Origin: Monomorium pharaonis
Taxonomy: Eukaryota; Arthropoda; Insecta; Hymenoptera; Formicidae
Assembly: GCF_013373865.1 (NCBI RefSeq)
Contig: NC_050467.1
Span: 36,503,132-36,567,131 of the forward strand
Direction of reading: 5' to 3'
DNA: 64,000 bases
Part shown: positions 55,601 to 64,000 of the stretch, piece by piece
Position numbering within the stretch: position 1 is the stretch's first letter
How the letters are laid out: every line of letters starts with the position of its first letter
Program-made: the position numbers and the translations under genes
Notes under the pieces: model-generated
What the model saw: only the letters and a program-made list of their open reading frames with translations
What the model was told of the DNA's origin: nothing
Database searches by the model: none

Positions 55601-57029
55601 TATGAGAAAAGAAAATTATTTATACTTTTTAACCGCGGATGGAAAACCTTGTGATGAGGGCTCGAAACAACTTCAAAAACAAAATTTAATCCCTAAAATA
55701 AAAGAAAAGAAAGTAGGAGATTTTGAAATTTTGAAAAAGGGAAATAAAACACATTTAATTTTTATTTGTAAAGAAAATAATAAAGAAAAGATAACAAAGG
55801 AAATTTTATTAGAATTTACAAATAAACTTCGTCAAATAATTAAAGAAAACTCAATCAAAATAGTAAATATAGCCAAAACAAAAGAGTTAGATAATTTCTT
55901 ATGGGACGAAATCTTAAGTTTTATACGAGAATCAATTCTCGGAATTCCAATCAAAATAATAATTTGTCATGGCTTAGTTAAAGTACCAGAAATTAATGAT
56001 AGGAAAGACATTATTGAAGAAGCACATTCATCCAAAATAGGAGGTCATAAAGGAATAACTAAAACCTATAATTGAATAAGACAAAATTTTTATTGGAATA
56101 ATATTAAAGATGATATTAGAAATTATATTAATCAATGTTTACAATGTCAAATCAAAAAATTAGTAAGAATTAAAACTAAACAGCCAATGATAATAACAGA
56201 TACCCCTTATTCTTCTTTTGAAAAAATTTCAACAGGTATAGTAGGACCATTACCAGAAACTTCGAAAGGAAATATATATATTTTAACAATACAAGATCAT
56301 TTAACAAAATTTTCTCTTGCAATACCTCTTAAATCAATTACTGCAATTAAAGTTGCTGATGCAATTTTAAAATATTTTATATGTATTTTTGGAGCCCCTA
56401 AAACAATTTTAACAGACCAAGGAAGAAATTTTACGAGTAATTTAATGAAAAGATTTGCAAAACAATTCAAAATTAAACAACTTAAAACAACGGCCTTTTA
56501 TCCACAAGCTAACGGAGCTTTAGAAAGGTCACATTTAATATTAATAGAATATTTAAAGCAATATGTAAATAAATTTACAGAATGGGATGAATTACTGGAA
56601 TATGCAACATTTTCATATAATACAAGTACTCATGAATCGACTGGATATACTCCTTATGAGTTGGTATTTGGCAAAATAGCCAGACAACCATCCAGTGAAA
56701 TAATAGAAGATATAAGAAAAGAACAAACATATGATGATTATTTATTTCAATTAATAACAAATATACATGATTTGCAAGAATTAGCAAGAAAATGTTTAAT
56801 TGAATCAAAAATAAAAACAAAACATTATTATGATAGGAAAATTAATCCTTAAACCTTTCAAATAAATGACGAGGTTTTTCTATTAAGTGAACCTAAAAAA
56901 GGAAAATTAGGAGATCAATATTCAGGACCACATTTTATAATAGATATTTTACCTAACGGAAATATTAAAATTCAAAATAAAGGAAAATTTAAAATTGTTC
57001 ATCCAAATAAATTGCGAAAAATTAAATAA
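52576..57029 (+). pseudogene. pol: pol (protease, RT, RNase H, integrase), two in-frame stops
   Basis: Reached by -1 frameshift. Protease LIDSGSGPNIIK with later DEILGTDFF. A Ser/Asn linker has a duplicated 20-residue unit (NSDTNSNYLGNSN, 53290-53410). [50 protein letters not shown]. RNase H: TTDASGTAIGAILSQ, YSTIEKELLAIVYAVQHF. An unusually long acidic linker (about 330 residues) precedes the zinc domain H-x4-H...CLQC, in which a TGA at 56073-56075 interrupts. Integrase: TDQGRNF, GALERSH; but the first catalytic Asp is Gly (STGIVGPLP, codon 56235-56237). A TAA at 56850-56852 precedes the last 59 codons. Confidence 0.9.
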
Positions 57030-57053
57030 ATCCTTAATCTTATAGGCCTGAAC

Positions 57054-59091
57054 ATGAAGATAATAATTTGGTTAACAATCATTTGGATTTGTAACATTCA
57101 AGGAGCCAAAGGAATTATTGGATATGACTGCGCAACAACCAACCTCAACGTGACAACAATTTCATTATTGGATATAGAAGATTGTGAAATTCCTGTAATC
57201 AAACCTCATGTACAAGAAACGAAAATTCAATTGTTACAATTGTCAAAATTCGAAACAACAAACATTATACAATGTAAAATTGTAATTTCAAGAACAATTT
57301 ATTATTGCGGAATGAATTCACATATTTCAACTGTATCAAATGCGCAGGCAGAATATATTTTAGAAACTACTTTAGATCAATGTAAAGGAATGCATAACAC
57401 AGGAATACTTGTAATAAACGTAAATCATATTATTAATGGATTAAGAGTAAATCAAACAACTTCACGACCAATAACTTTCGCGGGATCCGTAAATTCAAAC
57501 GGACTATGTTATGGAACACAGTATTCAGATCCTTATGGAACTTGGCAAAATGTAGTCGTACAAGGAATAATAACAATTACTTTATATTCTTATCAGGCAT
57601 CAGTAAATATTGAAGCAAATAAAATTTATTTAAAGTCGGGAACAATTTGTCAATATTCGGATGGAAATTGCATAGATATTGAAGGTAGATATACATTTTG
57701 GGAAACCATAAAAAACGATCATTGTAAATTTAATCATTATGACGTTTTATTTGAAGAAAAAGCAAATAAAATGGTCAGTCAAATGGATGAAAAATTAGAA
57801 ATAATTTATTCCTTGTCAACGCAAGAAATAATATTTGCATTAAAACAAACAGGCGAAGAACTTCTTTGTGGATATACATTTGTTAAAACGGAACACCCAA
57901 AACTCTTAATCTTTGAAATTAAAAATGGAGAAATTATAACAAATAAACGCCAAATTTCAGTAGAAAATTTAGACATCTTTGCATATGTAAATTCAAAATT
58001 TGTTTATGTTAAAAGACATATTCGTACACAAATAAATCAATTATACACAGACATTTTAAAACAAAGTTGTAATTTAGAACGACAAATAATGAAAAATGCA
58101 TTAAGCTTGGCAATACAATCACCGGATAATTTTGCATATCAGATTATGAAAGGACCAGGATATATGGCAGTAATCTCTGGAGAGGTAGTGCACATAATTA
58201 AGTGTACGCCAGTTGAAGTAAAAATTCGAGAAACAAAAGAGTGCTATCAACAATTACCAGTACTAAAAGGAAATGAAACATATTTCTGGGCCCCAAAAAC
58301 TCATACTTTTTAAAACAGGAACTCAGATTACTTGCAATAGAGTAATCCCAGCAACATATTATCTAAATGACGGATGGTATCAAATAACTCCAGCAATAGA
58401 ATTCAGCAAGACACCACAAACTTTAAAACCAATGTCAAAACCAACATGGCAATATAATGATCCAGGAGCTCTAGCAGTGAGCGGCATTTATACTAATAAT
58501 GAACTTGAAAATTTGAGAGATCACATTATGTTTTCGGCAGAAAAGAACAGTATATTAAATACAATGGCACGCGGCGTAAAAGGAGAACCAACGTTATCTC
58601 AAGGAATATCACTATCGCACCTTTTGGACGAAAATTCTTTAGAAAAAATAACAGAAAGTACATGGAAGAAAATCTGGGGAACATTTTTGTCAGTCGGAAA
58701 CGCGAGCGCAGGAGTAATTGGAATATACTTCTTTATCAGAACAGTTAAACTTATCATAGACACTGTCATTCATGGATATGCATTACATACAATCTATGGA
58801 TGGTCAATTCATCTTATTGGAGCATTATGGGACTCAGTGACAAATTTATTATTACATCTGGCTAAAATAGGAAATGAAGAAAAATCAAGAGGAAACAAGA
58901 ATGAAGAATCAAAAGAAGAAAATCAAAACTCTGAAGAATTTAAAGAAGATCAAACACCTAAACTTGAAAAAGAAAACGCAAAAATAAACACTTACAACAT
59001 TCAACATAAACAAATTGCAAGTTATCACATTAAAAATGAAAAAGAAAAGATAATCCACAATGAAATACCAAAATTATACCCATCGTTATAA
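57054..59091 (+). pseudogene. env: env glycoprotein, one frameshift
   Basis: Two overlapping frames (57054-58313 and 58273-59091) form one class-I-membrane-like glycoprotein. A signal peptide (MKIIIWLTIIWIC) is followed by an ectodomain with many cysteines and N-glycosylation sites. The start GIIGYDC...ISLLDIEDC and IYYCGMNSHIS resemble glycoproteins of chuviruses and related arthropod negative-strand RNA viruses more than baculovirus-F-type errantivirus envelopes; this is from memory of the family pattern. A transmembrane segment (AGVIGIYFFI region) sits at about residues 140-166 of the second frame, then further hydrophobic helices and a charged, Lys/Glu-rich tail. The frames shift in a T/A run near 58305. 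The rest is intact. Confidence 0.65.
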
Positions 59092-59219
59092 TTTATAAAT
59101 AATTTGTTTAAATTTGTAAAAGAACAATAAGTGGAAAAACCTTTTAATTAACATTTACTAAAAGATTAATTTTCAAATAGATCATTCAATACATTTTTAA
59201 ATAACCGCTTATTGTACTT

Positions 59220-59469
59220 ATTGAATTAATAAATGGAATTCAAGCCTCTACCTGTAACGAAAGAGGACACGCGAATTAAACAGGTAGGAATAAGGTGTCA
59301 ATAGATAAGAGAATCGGAAAGAAACGATCGCGAAATAATTCAGTGTAAGTTCAACCGCACAATAAGACACGTCATTAAAATTTAAATAGAGGAAATAATT
59401 TAATATAAAAGGTAAATTTAATTAATAATTTTAAACAACAAAAGATTACGTGAATTTAAAATTTCAAGG
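59220..59469 (+). promoter_or_regulatory. Leader of the first 3' accessory ORF
   Basis: CCTCTACCTGTAACGAAAGA, ATAGATAAGAGAAT, ATTCAGTGTAAGTTCAACC and GACACGTCATTAA correspond in order to elements of the leader before the second ORF (60015-60150). The duplication of leader plus ORF suggests that it carries the promoter or splice acceptor needed for expression. Confidence 0.45.
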
Positions 59470-59883
59470 ATGGCTCCACCCGTTCCTGCAAAAATTGTCA
59501 CCGATATTCAAGAAATTGATGGAGTAGACCCATTTGATTTCCCGGTAAGGTACCATCATTTACTAAGAAGCACCTGCATAACACCCAGGGAAAGGTGCTT
59601 CGTCGAAGAGGAATTCCCATGGAGACGTGTATGCCTGAGATGCTACAGACCATCAAGACTAAGAATGCATCTGCGGAGTCAACGCTCTCATGGATTTAAA
59701 TCAAGACTATCAGAAAACGAAAGCTTTGAAACAATTACGCAATGTTTTCGGTGCCCAAGACAAATAATGGACACAAAACCAGCCGGTGAATGTAGAAGAT
59801 GTATAGAAGTTTTCTTAGAAAATGAAATAGAGATAAATGATGCGGTATCGGTGGATATATTAAGTTTTGAAAAATTCGAATAA
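59470..59883 (+). CDS. 3' accessory ORF 1, double-CxxC protein
   Basis: An intact frame of 137 residues starting MAPPVPAKIVTDIQEIDGVD. Conserved features shared with the next ORF are IDGV-P-D-P, LRS-C, ERC-EEE-PW-R-C, then CLRCYRPSR, HGFKSRL, CFRC, AGECRRCIEVF and a short acidic C terminus. The four cysteine pairs could bind zinc. I know no such protein from errantiviruses, whose genomes usually carry only gag, pol and env. Location after env, with its own leader, suggests expression from a separate subgenomic RNA. Function unknown; nucleic-acid or protein binding is likely from the zinc-type cysteines. Confidence 0.6.
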   Translation: MAPPVPAKIVTDIQEIDGVDPFDFPVRYHHLLRSTCITPRERCFVEEEFPWRRVCLRCYRPSRLRMHLRSQRSHGFKSRLSENESFETITQCFRCPRQIMDTKPAGECRRCIEVFLENEIEINDAVSVDILSFEKFE

Positions 59884-59899
59884 TATGAATTATACTTAA

Positions 59900-60298
59900 T
59901 AACTATTATTATACTACTAGTTATTATTACGTAGTTATAAAATCATTATTATCATTATCAGTATATACATATAAACCAAACAAGTATAATCATTTACGAT
60001 GAAATTTAAAACCTCAACTGTTAGCGAACGAAGAGAGAAAGACGAAAACTAAAGTGTTGATAGATAAGAGAACAGAAGCAGAGAACCCTTGTAAACAGTT
60101 TCAGTGTGAAATCGACCACAGAAACGTACAGACGACTTAATTAAGTTTTTAATTTGATATTTAAGAAGAAGCAAAAAGGTAAAATATATATATATAAAAT
60201 CTAACATTAAGACATTAAATCTAACATAAATGAAAAATCTTAAAGATGAGACTAAAAGAAATCTAACATAAATGAAAAATCTATAAGATGAGATTAAA
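59900..60298 (+). promoter_or_regulatory. Leader of the second 3' accessory ORF
   Basis: It contains GCGAACGAAGAGAGAAAGAC, AGTGTTGATAGATAAGAGAA, TTTCAGTGTGAAATCGACC and a short tandem repeat of AAATCTAACATAAATGAAAA (60217-60298). Almost the same leader appears at 63612-64000, where a third ORF would start beyond the window end. Confidence 0.5.
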
Positions 60299-60667
60299 AT
60301 GGAAATCGATGGAGTGCGCCCCATCGACTATCCAAACGTTTACAAAAACTTTCTGCGGAGTATCTGTATGCGAACTGAGGAAAGATGCTACATAGAAGAA
60401 GAACATCCATGGCAACGACTGTGTTCGCATTGTTACCATCCAGGAAGATTCGGATTCAGTTTGAAAAGAGAAAACTGTCACGGATATAGAACACAATTAA
60501 TAGAAGAGGATGCATGGGAGTCTGTAATGGAATGCTTCGAGTGTTCCAAAGAATTAATATATGTTAAACCAGCTAGAGAGTGTAAAGAATGTATAGAGGT
60601 ATATATGAACAAAAAAGAGGAAATAGATGAGGCAGTAGCGTACGGATATGAACAATTTGAAAATTAA
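60299..60667 (+). CDS. 3' accessory ORF 2, double-CxxC protein (paralogue of ORF 1)
   Basis: An intact frame of 122 residues beginning MEIDGVRPIDYPNVYKNFLR. It lacks the first 18 residues of ORF 1 but aligns throughout: LRSICMRTEERCYIEEEHPW, LCSHCYHPGRF, CHGYRTQLIEEDAWESVMEC, FECSKELI, ARECKECIEVYM, and an acidic end. Every cysteine pair is kept although most other residues differ, which points to selection for a zinc-binding fold since the duplication. A (TTA)n run follows the stop. Confidence 0.6.
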   Translation: MEIDGVRPIDYPNVYKNFLRSICMRTEERCYIEEEHPWQRLCSHCYHPGRFGFSLKRENCHGYRTQLIEEDAWESVMECFECSKELIYVKPARECKECIEVYMNKKEEIDEAVAYGYEQFEN

Positions 60668-60670
60668 TTA

Positions 60671-60677
<7 letters not shown>

Positions 60678-60712
<35 letters not shown>
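60678..60712. repeat. (TTA)n microsatellite
   Basis: About eleven TTA units directly after the second accessory ORF. A second, shorter (TTA)n lies at 61377-61396. Confidence 0.9.
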
Positions 60713-60868
60713 ATCATTACTAACCATTACTTTTAATTATTAATCAACATTTATATATAAATAATCAATTTTTTTTATAACATTATAATAATCTGGAATA
60801 TTAAAATATAAGTAATTAAAACTATATCAAATGTAACTATTATTAATCCTTTATGAATGTAAAACACT

Positions 60869-60913
60869 CATACGTGGTAATTTAAATACCACGTATGACT
60901 AAAAGGGGGAAGG
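60869..60913 (+). promoter_or_regulatory. Internal hairpin plus polypurine tract (copy 1)
   Basis: CATACGTGGTA and TACCACGTATG form an 11-bp stem; three bases further is AAAAGGGGGAAGG. No LTR follows, unlike copy 2. Confidence 0.7.
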
Positions 60914-61422
60914 TACATAAACAAATTAATCATTTAAAAGAGCCTAAAGTTAAGCGGGCAAAGATAAGAAATAGCATACCGAACAAGGTGTTAGATTGCA
61001 CCTCGGGAGAATACCTTCCTCCTACGCTAAGAGTCCAATCGCCCCTCCATGTCGCACGATGTAATAGCTAGGAAGCGTGTCTCTTTCTTTTTCCTTCTCA
61101 CTCTCTCTCAGTGTCCGTCTCTCCAAACGAAGAGAGATTAAGCGAACGTATACAAAACATCTAACTAGATAATCAATTCATTAATCTTACTCTAATAATT
61201 AAAATAATTCGAATCAACATTAAATAAATAAAAATTAGTAGATAAATTAAAGAAAAAGATAACATGAAGCCGTTTTACAATTAAATAATAAAATGTTTCC
61301 TAGCAACGAGACACCATGCGATATATCGAAATTCACTAACAAACAAGCGATACACATAAATCTTCCGACCAAAGTTATTATTATTATTATTATTATGAAT
61401 ATCATGTTTTAAGGATAAAGCT
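60914..61422 (+). other. 3' untranslated segment between the two polypurine tracts
   Basis: No open frame. It includes CTCACTCTCTCTCAGTGTCC and AT-rich parts. Probably part of the duplicated 3' module. Confidence 0.4.
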
Positions 61423-61465
61423 CATACGTAGTAATAAAGTACTACGTATGACTTAAGGGGGAAGG
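61423..61465 (+). promoter_or_regulatory. Hairpin plus polypurine tract at the 3' LTR (copy 2)
   Basis: CATACGTAGTA and TACTACGTATG pair, then AAGGGGGAAGG ends exactly before TGTAACG of the 3' LTR. This is the plus-strand primer of the element. Confidence 0.8.
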
Positions 61466-61675
61466 TGTAACGTACGCGGGAACATTTAAACTAAATTGTA
61501 ATAATTACCTTAAAACTAAATTTAAATAATAGAATACATGAGCATTGATTTCTTCTGTATTGATTTCTTATTCGGTTGCTGGCATTATCAAGTGCAAGTC
61601 GATATCGGAATCAAAATCGATTGAGCATAGCGTTACACCCTGAGACAAAACCTTCCTCCTCCACAAGAAAATAAG
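61466..61675 (+). repeat. 3' LTR, truncated
   Basis: Identical to the first 210 bases of the 5' LTR except one base. It ends at CACAAGAAAATAAG, where the transposase-like gene sequence begins. The promoter, R and U5 are missing. Confidence 0.9.
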
Positions 61676-62925
61676 TCGATATGAGAATCTAAGAAATGCA
61701 ACTTAAGATTCATTAGGCAACCTAGTTTTTTATAGTTCTCCATCATTTCCGCCACCTTTTGTCTGTAATCTTGACTTTTGTGGTTTCCTAAAAAATTTTC
61801 TGTGACACCTTTGAAACTCAGCCATGCTGCTCTCTCATCTTCATTCATTTTGGTAACAAAATTGTCGTCTCTCAACATTTTACGTATTTGAGGTCCATCA
61901 AAAATTCCTTCTCGCAATTTTGCATCAGAGATGTTGGGAAATTTTTCTTGTAAATACTGGTAGCATTCACCATTTTTATTCAGAGCTTTCACCCATTGTT
62001 TCATGAGTCCTAATTTGATATGAAGATGTGGAAGAAAAACTTTTGAAGGCTCAACTAACGGTTCATTTATGATATTTTTAGACCCAGGTTGCAGAGACGT
62101 TCTTGTCGGCCATTCTTTTCTAATGTAATGGTTTGTTCGATCTCTACTATCCCATTCACATAGAAAGCACGGATTTTTTGTGTAACCTGATTGTTGACCC
62201 AATAATATGGTGAGAATTTTTAGATCCCCACAAATTTGCCACCTATGTTCTGTGTATTTAATTTTTTCAAGAACTGTTTTTAAGTTTGTGTACTCTTCTT
62301 TTATCACTACCGAGTGCGCTACAGGAATGGAGGCATATACATTAGTATTGTGCAGCAACACTGCTTTCAAGCTTCTCTTAGAAGAATCGATAAATAGTCT
62401 CCACTCATCAGACTTGTAACATCCAGGTTTCAGTTTGTTCATTAATCCGATAACATCGTGACAATAGACTAATGAATGTTCTTCATCTGCAAAGAAATAT
62501 TGCCGATATTCTCTTTCTCTGTCACGATAATAGGAGGTTTTCACATTTTTCGCCTCCTTAACATTGTGTTTCAACCAGGACGCCAAAAACTCTGCTCCAT
62601 CTTTGGGCAAACCCAAATCTCGAACAAGATCGTTTACCTTCTCTTGTGTTATTTTTCCTGGTTTTTTTGATATATTATACGGAACATAGTCATCACCATC
62701 AGTTGATTTACTTAAACTTTTAGTCTCGCTCTCAGTTTCAATCTCAGATTCTTCCGAACTTCCATCAATCACTATTCGATTGAGTTCAGAAGTAATACTT
62801 GTATCCATGACTTCATCGTTTGTTTCGTCGGATGCTGATATATATATAGGTTTCGTTAAACTCGAAACATTGGCGTAGCATAATGCCGACTTTTTTCTGT
62901 TGTTTATTCCATTTAGACTTGTCAT
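61676..62925 (-). pseudogene. Transposase-like protein of unknown superfamily, C-terminus displaced
   Basis: From the ATG at 62925 the frame runs 416 codons of recognisable protein to HFLDSHID, then enters LTR sequence read backwards. The family, present in multiple copies in ants and other arthropods, has an acidic N terminus and a conserved block: VYCHDVIGLMNKL, EWRLFIDSSKRSLKAVLLHN, RWQICGDLKILTILLGQQSG, FLCEWDSRDR, FLPHLHIKLGLMKQWVKALN and SFKGVTENFLG. FIDSS and CGDLK supply Asp residues in the spacing expected for an RNase-H-fold nuclease, and CxxCEWDSR plus HLHIKLG suggest metal binding. The remaining C-terminal part (FPENLGDYSEEQG...) is on the plus strand at 62.95-63.23 kb. Confidence 0.6.
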
Positions 62926-62940
62926 ACAGAAATAGCAATC

Positions 62941-63232
62941 TTCGCTTAATGAATCTTAAGTTGTATTTCTTGGATTCTCATATTTATACTACTTCCCAGA
63001 AAATCTAGGTGATTATAGTGAAGAACAGGGAGAAAAATTTCATCAGGACATCAAGGAGATAAAGCATCGATATTAAGGCATATATAAGGCATTGGGATGT
63101 GAACATGATGGCTGATTTCTGCTGGACGCTCAAACGTGATGTCTCTGTGAAAGGGAAGAAACGTAAGAGAAAGCCATTGCACAGAACCTTCCAGAATAAA
63201 AGAGTTAGATATAATAGAAAAAGGGAGTAAAT
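62941..63232 (+). pseudogene. C-terminal part of the same transposase-like family, opposite strand
   Basis: Plus-strand frames give LMNLKLYFLDSHI, then in the next frame FPENLGDYSEEQGEKFHQDI and KEIKHRY, and after 63100 MMADFCWTLKRDVSVKGKKR and a basic end. The first 40 bases repeat, inverted, the end of the minus-strand part (61676-61715). Stops and shifts are present. Confidence 0.6.
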
Positions 63233-63239
63233 TTTCTAC

Positions 63240-63611
63240 GCTATTTATTCACAGAAGCTCAAACTTGTCATACGTATGGAATTTTCCCCGGATAATGTGG
63301 TTACGCAAGCCTGCACGCTCCGGATTATACATTTGTGACCTAAACTGCTTTTATAAGATGTTTTTTTGAGGTTAGAAAAAAATGAGCCAATTTAGCAATT
63401 CTGACCTTGAATTTGGATTCAGCGGGTCAAAATACATAAAAATAGATTAGTCTGGTCTGTCGGACCAACGTTAAAAAAAAATTTCTTTTTAAGGTTAGAA
63501 AAAAATGAGCCAATTTAGCAATTCTGACCTTGAATTTGGATTCAGCGGGTCGAAATACATAAGGATTGACTAGTCTAGTCCGCCGGACCAACCACTTTTT
63601 TTTTGTGTGCC
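63240..63611. repeat. Non-coding, with a tandem duplication of about 121 bp
   Basis: GGTTAGAAAAAAATGAGCCA to TCGGACCAAC at 63370-63470 is repeated at 63493-63592 with few differences, after a run of T. Probably a short unclassified element. Confidence 0.7.
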
Positions 63612-64000
63612 TGTGTTATTATTATTATATTACTAGTTATTATTACGTCATTATAAAATCATTATTATCATTTTAAAATTACCAGTATATATATAAACCA
63701 AAACAAGTATAATCATTTATGATGAAATTTAAAACCTCAGACTGTAATAAGCGAACGAAGGGAGATAGACGAAAACTAAAGTGTTGATAGATAAGAGAAC
63801 AGAGGCAGAGAACCTTTGTGAACAGTTTCAGTGCAAATTCAACCATAGAAACGTACAGACGACTCAATAAAAGTTTTAATTTAACATTTAAGAAGAAGAG
63901 ACAAGGTAAAATATATATATATAAATTTAAAAATCTAACATTAAAACATAAAATCTAACATAAATGAAAATTATGAATCTTAAAGATGAGACCACCAATC
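63612..64000 (+). mobile_element. Second copy of the retroelement's accessory leader, cut by the window end
   Basis: Matches 59904-60270 closely, including AAAGTGTTGATAGATAAGAG, CAGTTTCAGTG and GAAACGTACAGACGAC. The start of a third accessory ORF is expected just outside the window. Confidence 0.75.

Larger units (their letters stand above)
49813..61675 (+). mobile_element. Env-bearing Ty3/gypsy (errantivirus-like) retroelement with extra ORFs
   Basis: Order: 5' LTR, primer-binding site, small ORF, gag, pol, env, two small ORFs, polypurine tract, truncated 3' LTR. The first 210 bases of the two LTRs differ at one position (near 49967 / 61631), so the insertion is recent. The 3' LTR is cut off after 210 of about 1067 bases. 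The genes carry a few isolated stops and one frameshift, and the integrase lacks its first catalytic Asp, so this copy is defective. It is inserted in Polinton copy C; the other flank is lost. Confidence 0.9.

Overview
The window looks like a transposable-element graveyard from an insect nuclear genome. It is AT-rich, with microsatellites, GT-AG introns, TATA boxes, and LTR, LINE and DNA transposon families of arthropod type. I favour an ant or other hymenopteran, but only by resemblance of the element families. I found no host gene, tRNA or rRNA.

Layout. 1-8.9 kb: AT-rich DNA with small inverted-repeat elements, a Crypton remnant, an LTR interrupted by a TTAA-flanked DNA transposon, and a broken Copia gag. 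8.9-24.0 kb: a nearly complete Maverick/Polinton (adintovirus-like) element, copy A. It carries capsid, penton, adenovirus-type protease, a phospholipase A2 protein, packaging ATPase, integrase and protein-primed DNA polymerase B. Several of its genes have recent breaks. 24.3-26 kb: a broken Merlin-like transposase. 26.5-33 kb: old Ty3/gypsy and LINE fragments in reverse orientation. 33.1-34.7 kb: a foldback element and a solo LTR. 35.7-39.9 kb: a second, inverted and internally deleted Polinton (copy B) carrying an 805-bp Foldback (FB)-like insertion. 40.8-41.5 kb: a 640-bp element with 30-bp terminal repeats. 43.4-49.8 kb: the inverted right end of a third Polinton (copy C), split by a LINE that itself carries a 2.5-kb palindromic element. 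49.8-61.7 kb: a young env-bearing Ty3/gypsy retroelement inserted in copy C. 61.7-63.3 kb: a transposase-like gene whose amino and carboxyl parts lie in opposite orientations. 63.6 kb to the end: a further copy of the retroelement's 3' accessory module.

How parts work together. In copy A the virion genes (13-10 kb) are on the minus strand. The ATPase, a DUF8207-type protein and the integrase are on the plus strand. The two groups diverge from a shared intergenic region with matched TATA boxes. PolB and an acidic zinc protein occupy the right arm. Copies B and C serve as in-window references for what is broken in A.

The best candidate for an undescribed system is the 49.8-61.7 kb retroelement. 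Besides gag, pol (with a canonical -1 frameshift signal) and an envelope glycoprotein resembling those of arthropod negative-strand RNA viruses, it has at least four extra small ORFs. One lies inside the LTR and recurs in a separate solo LTR. One lies between the primer site and gag. Two downstream of env are paralogous double-CxxC proteins, each with a similar leader. A hairpin plus polypurine tract near the 3' end is duplicated.
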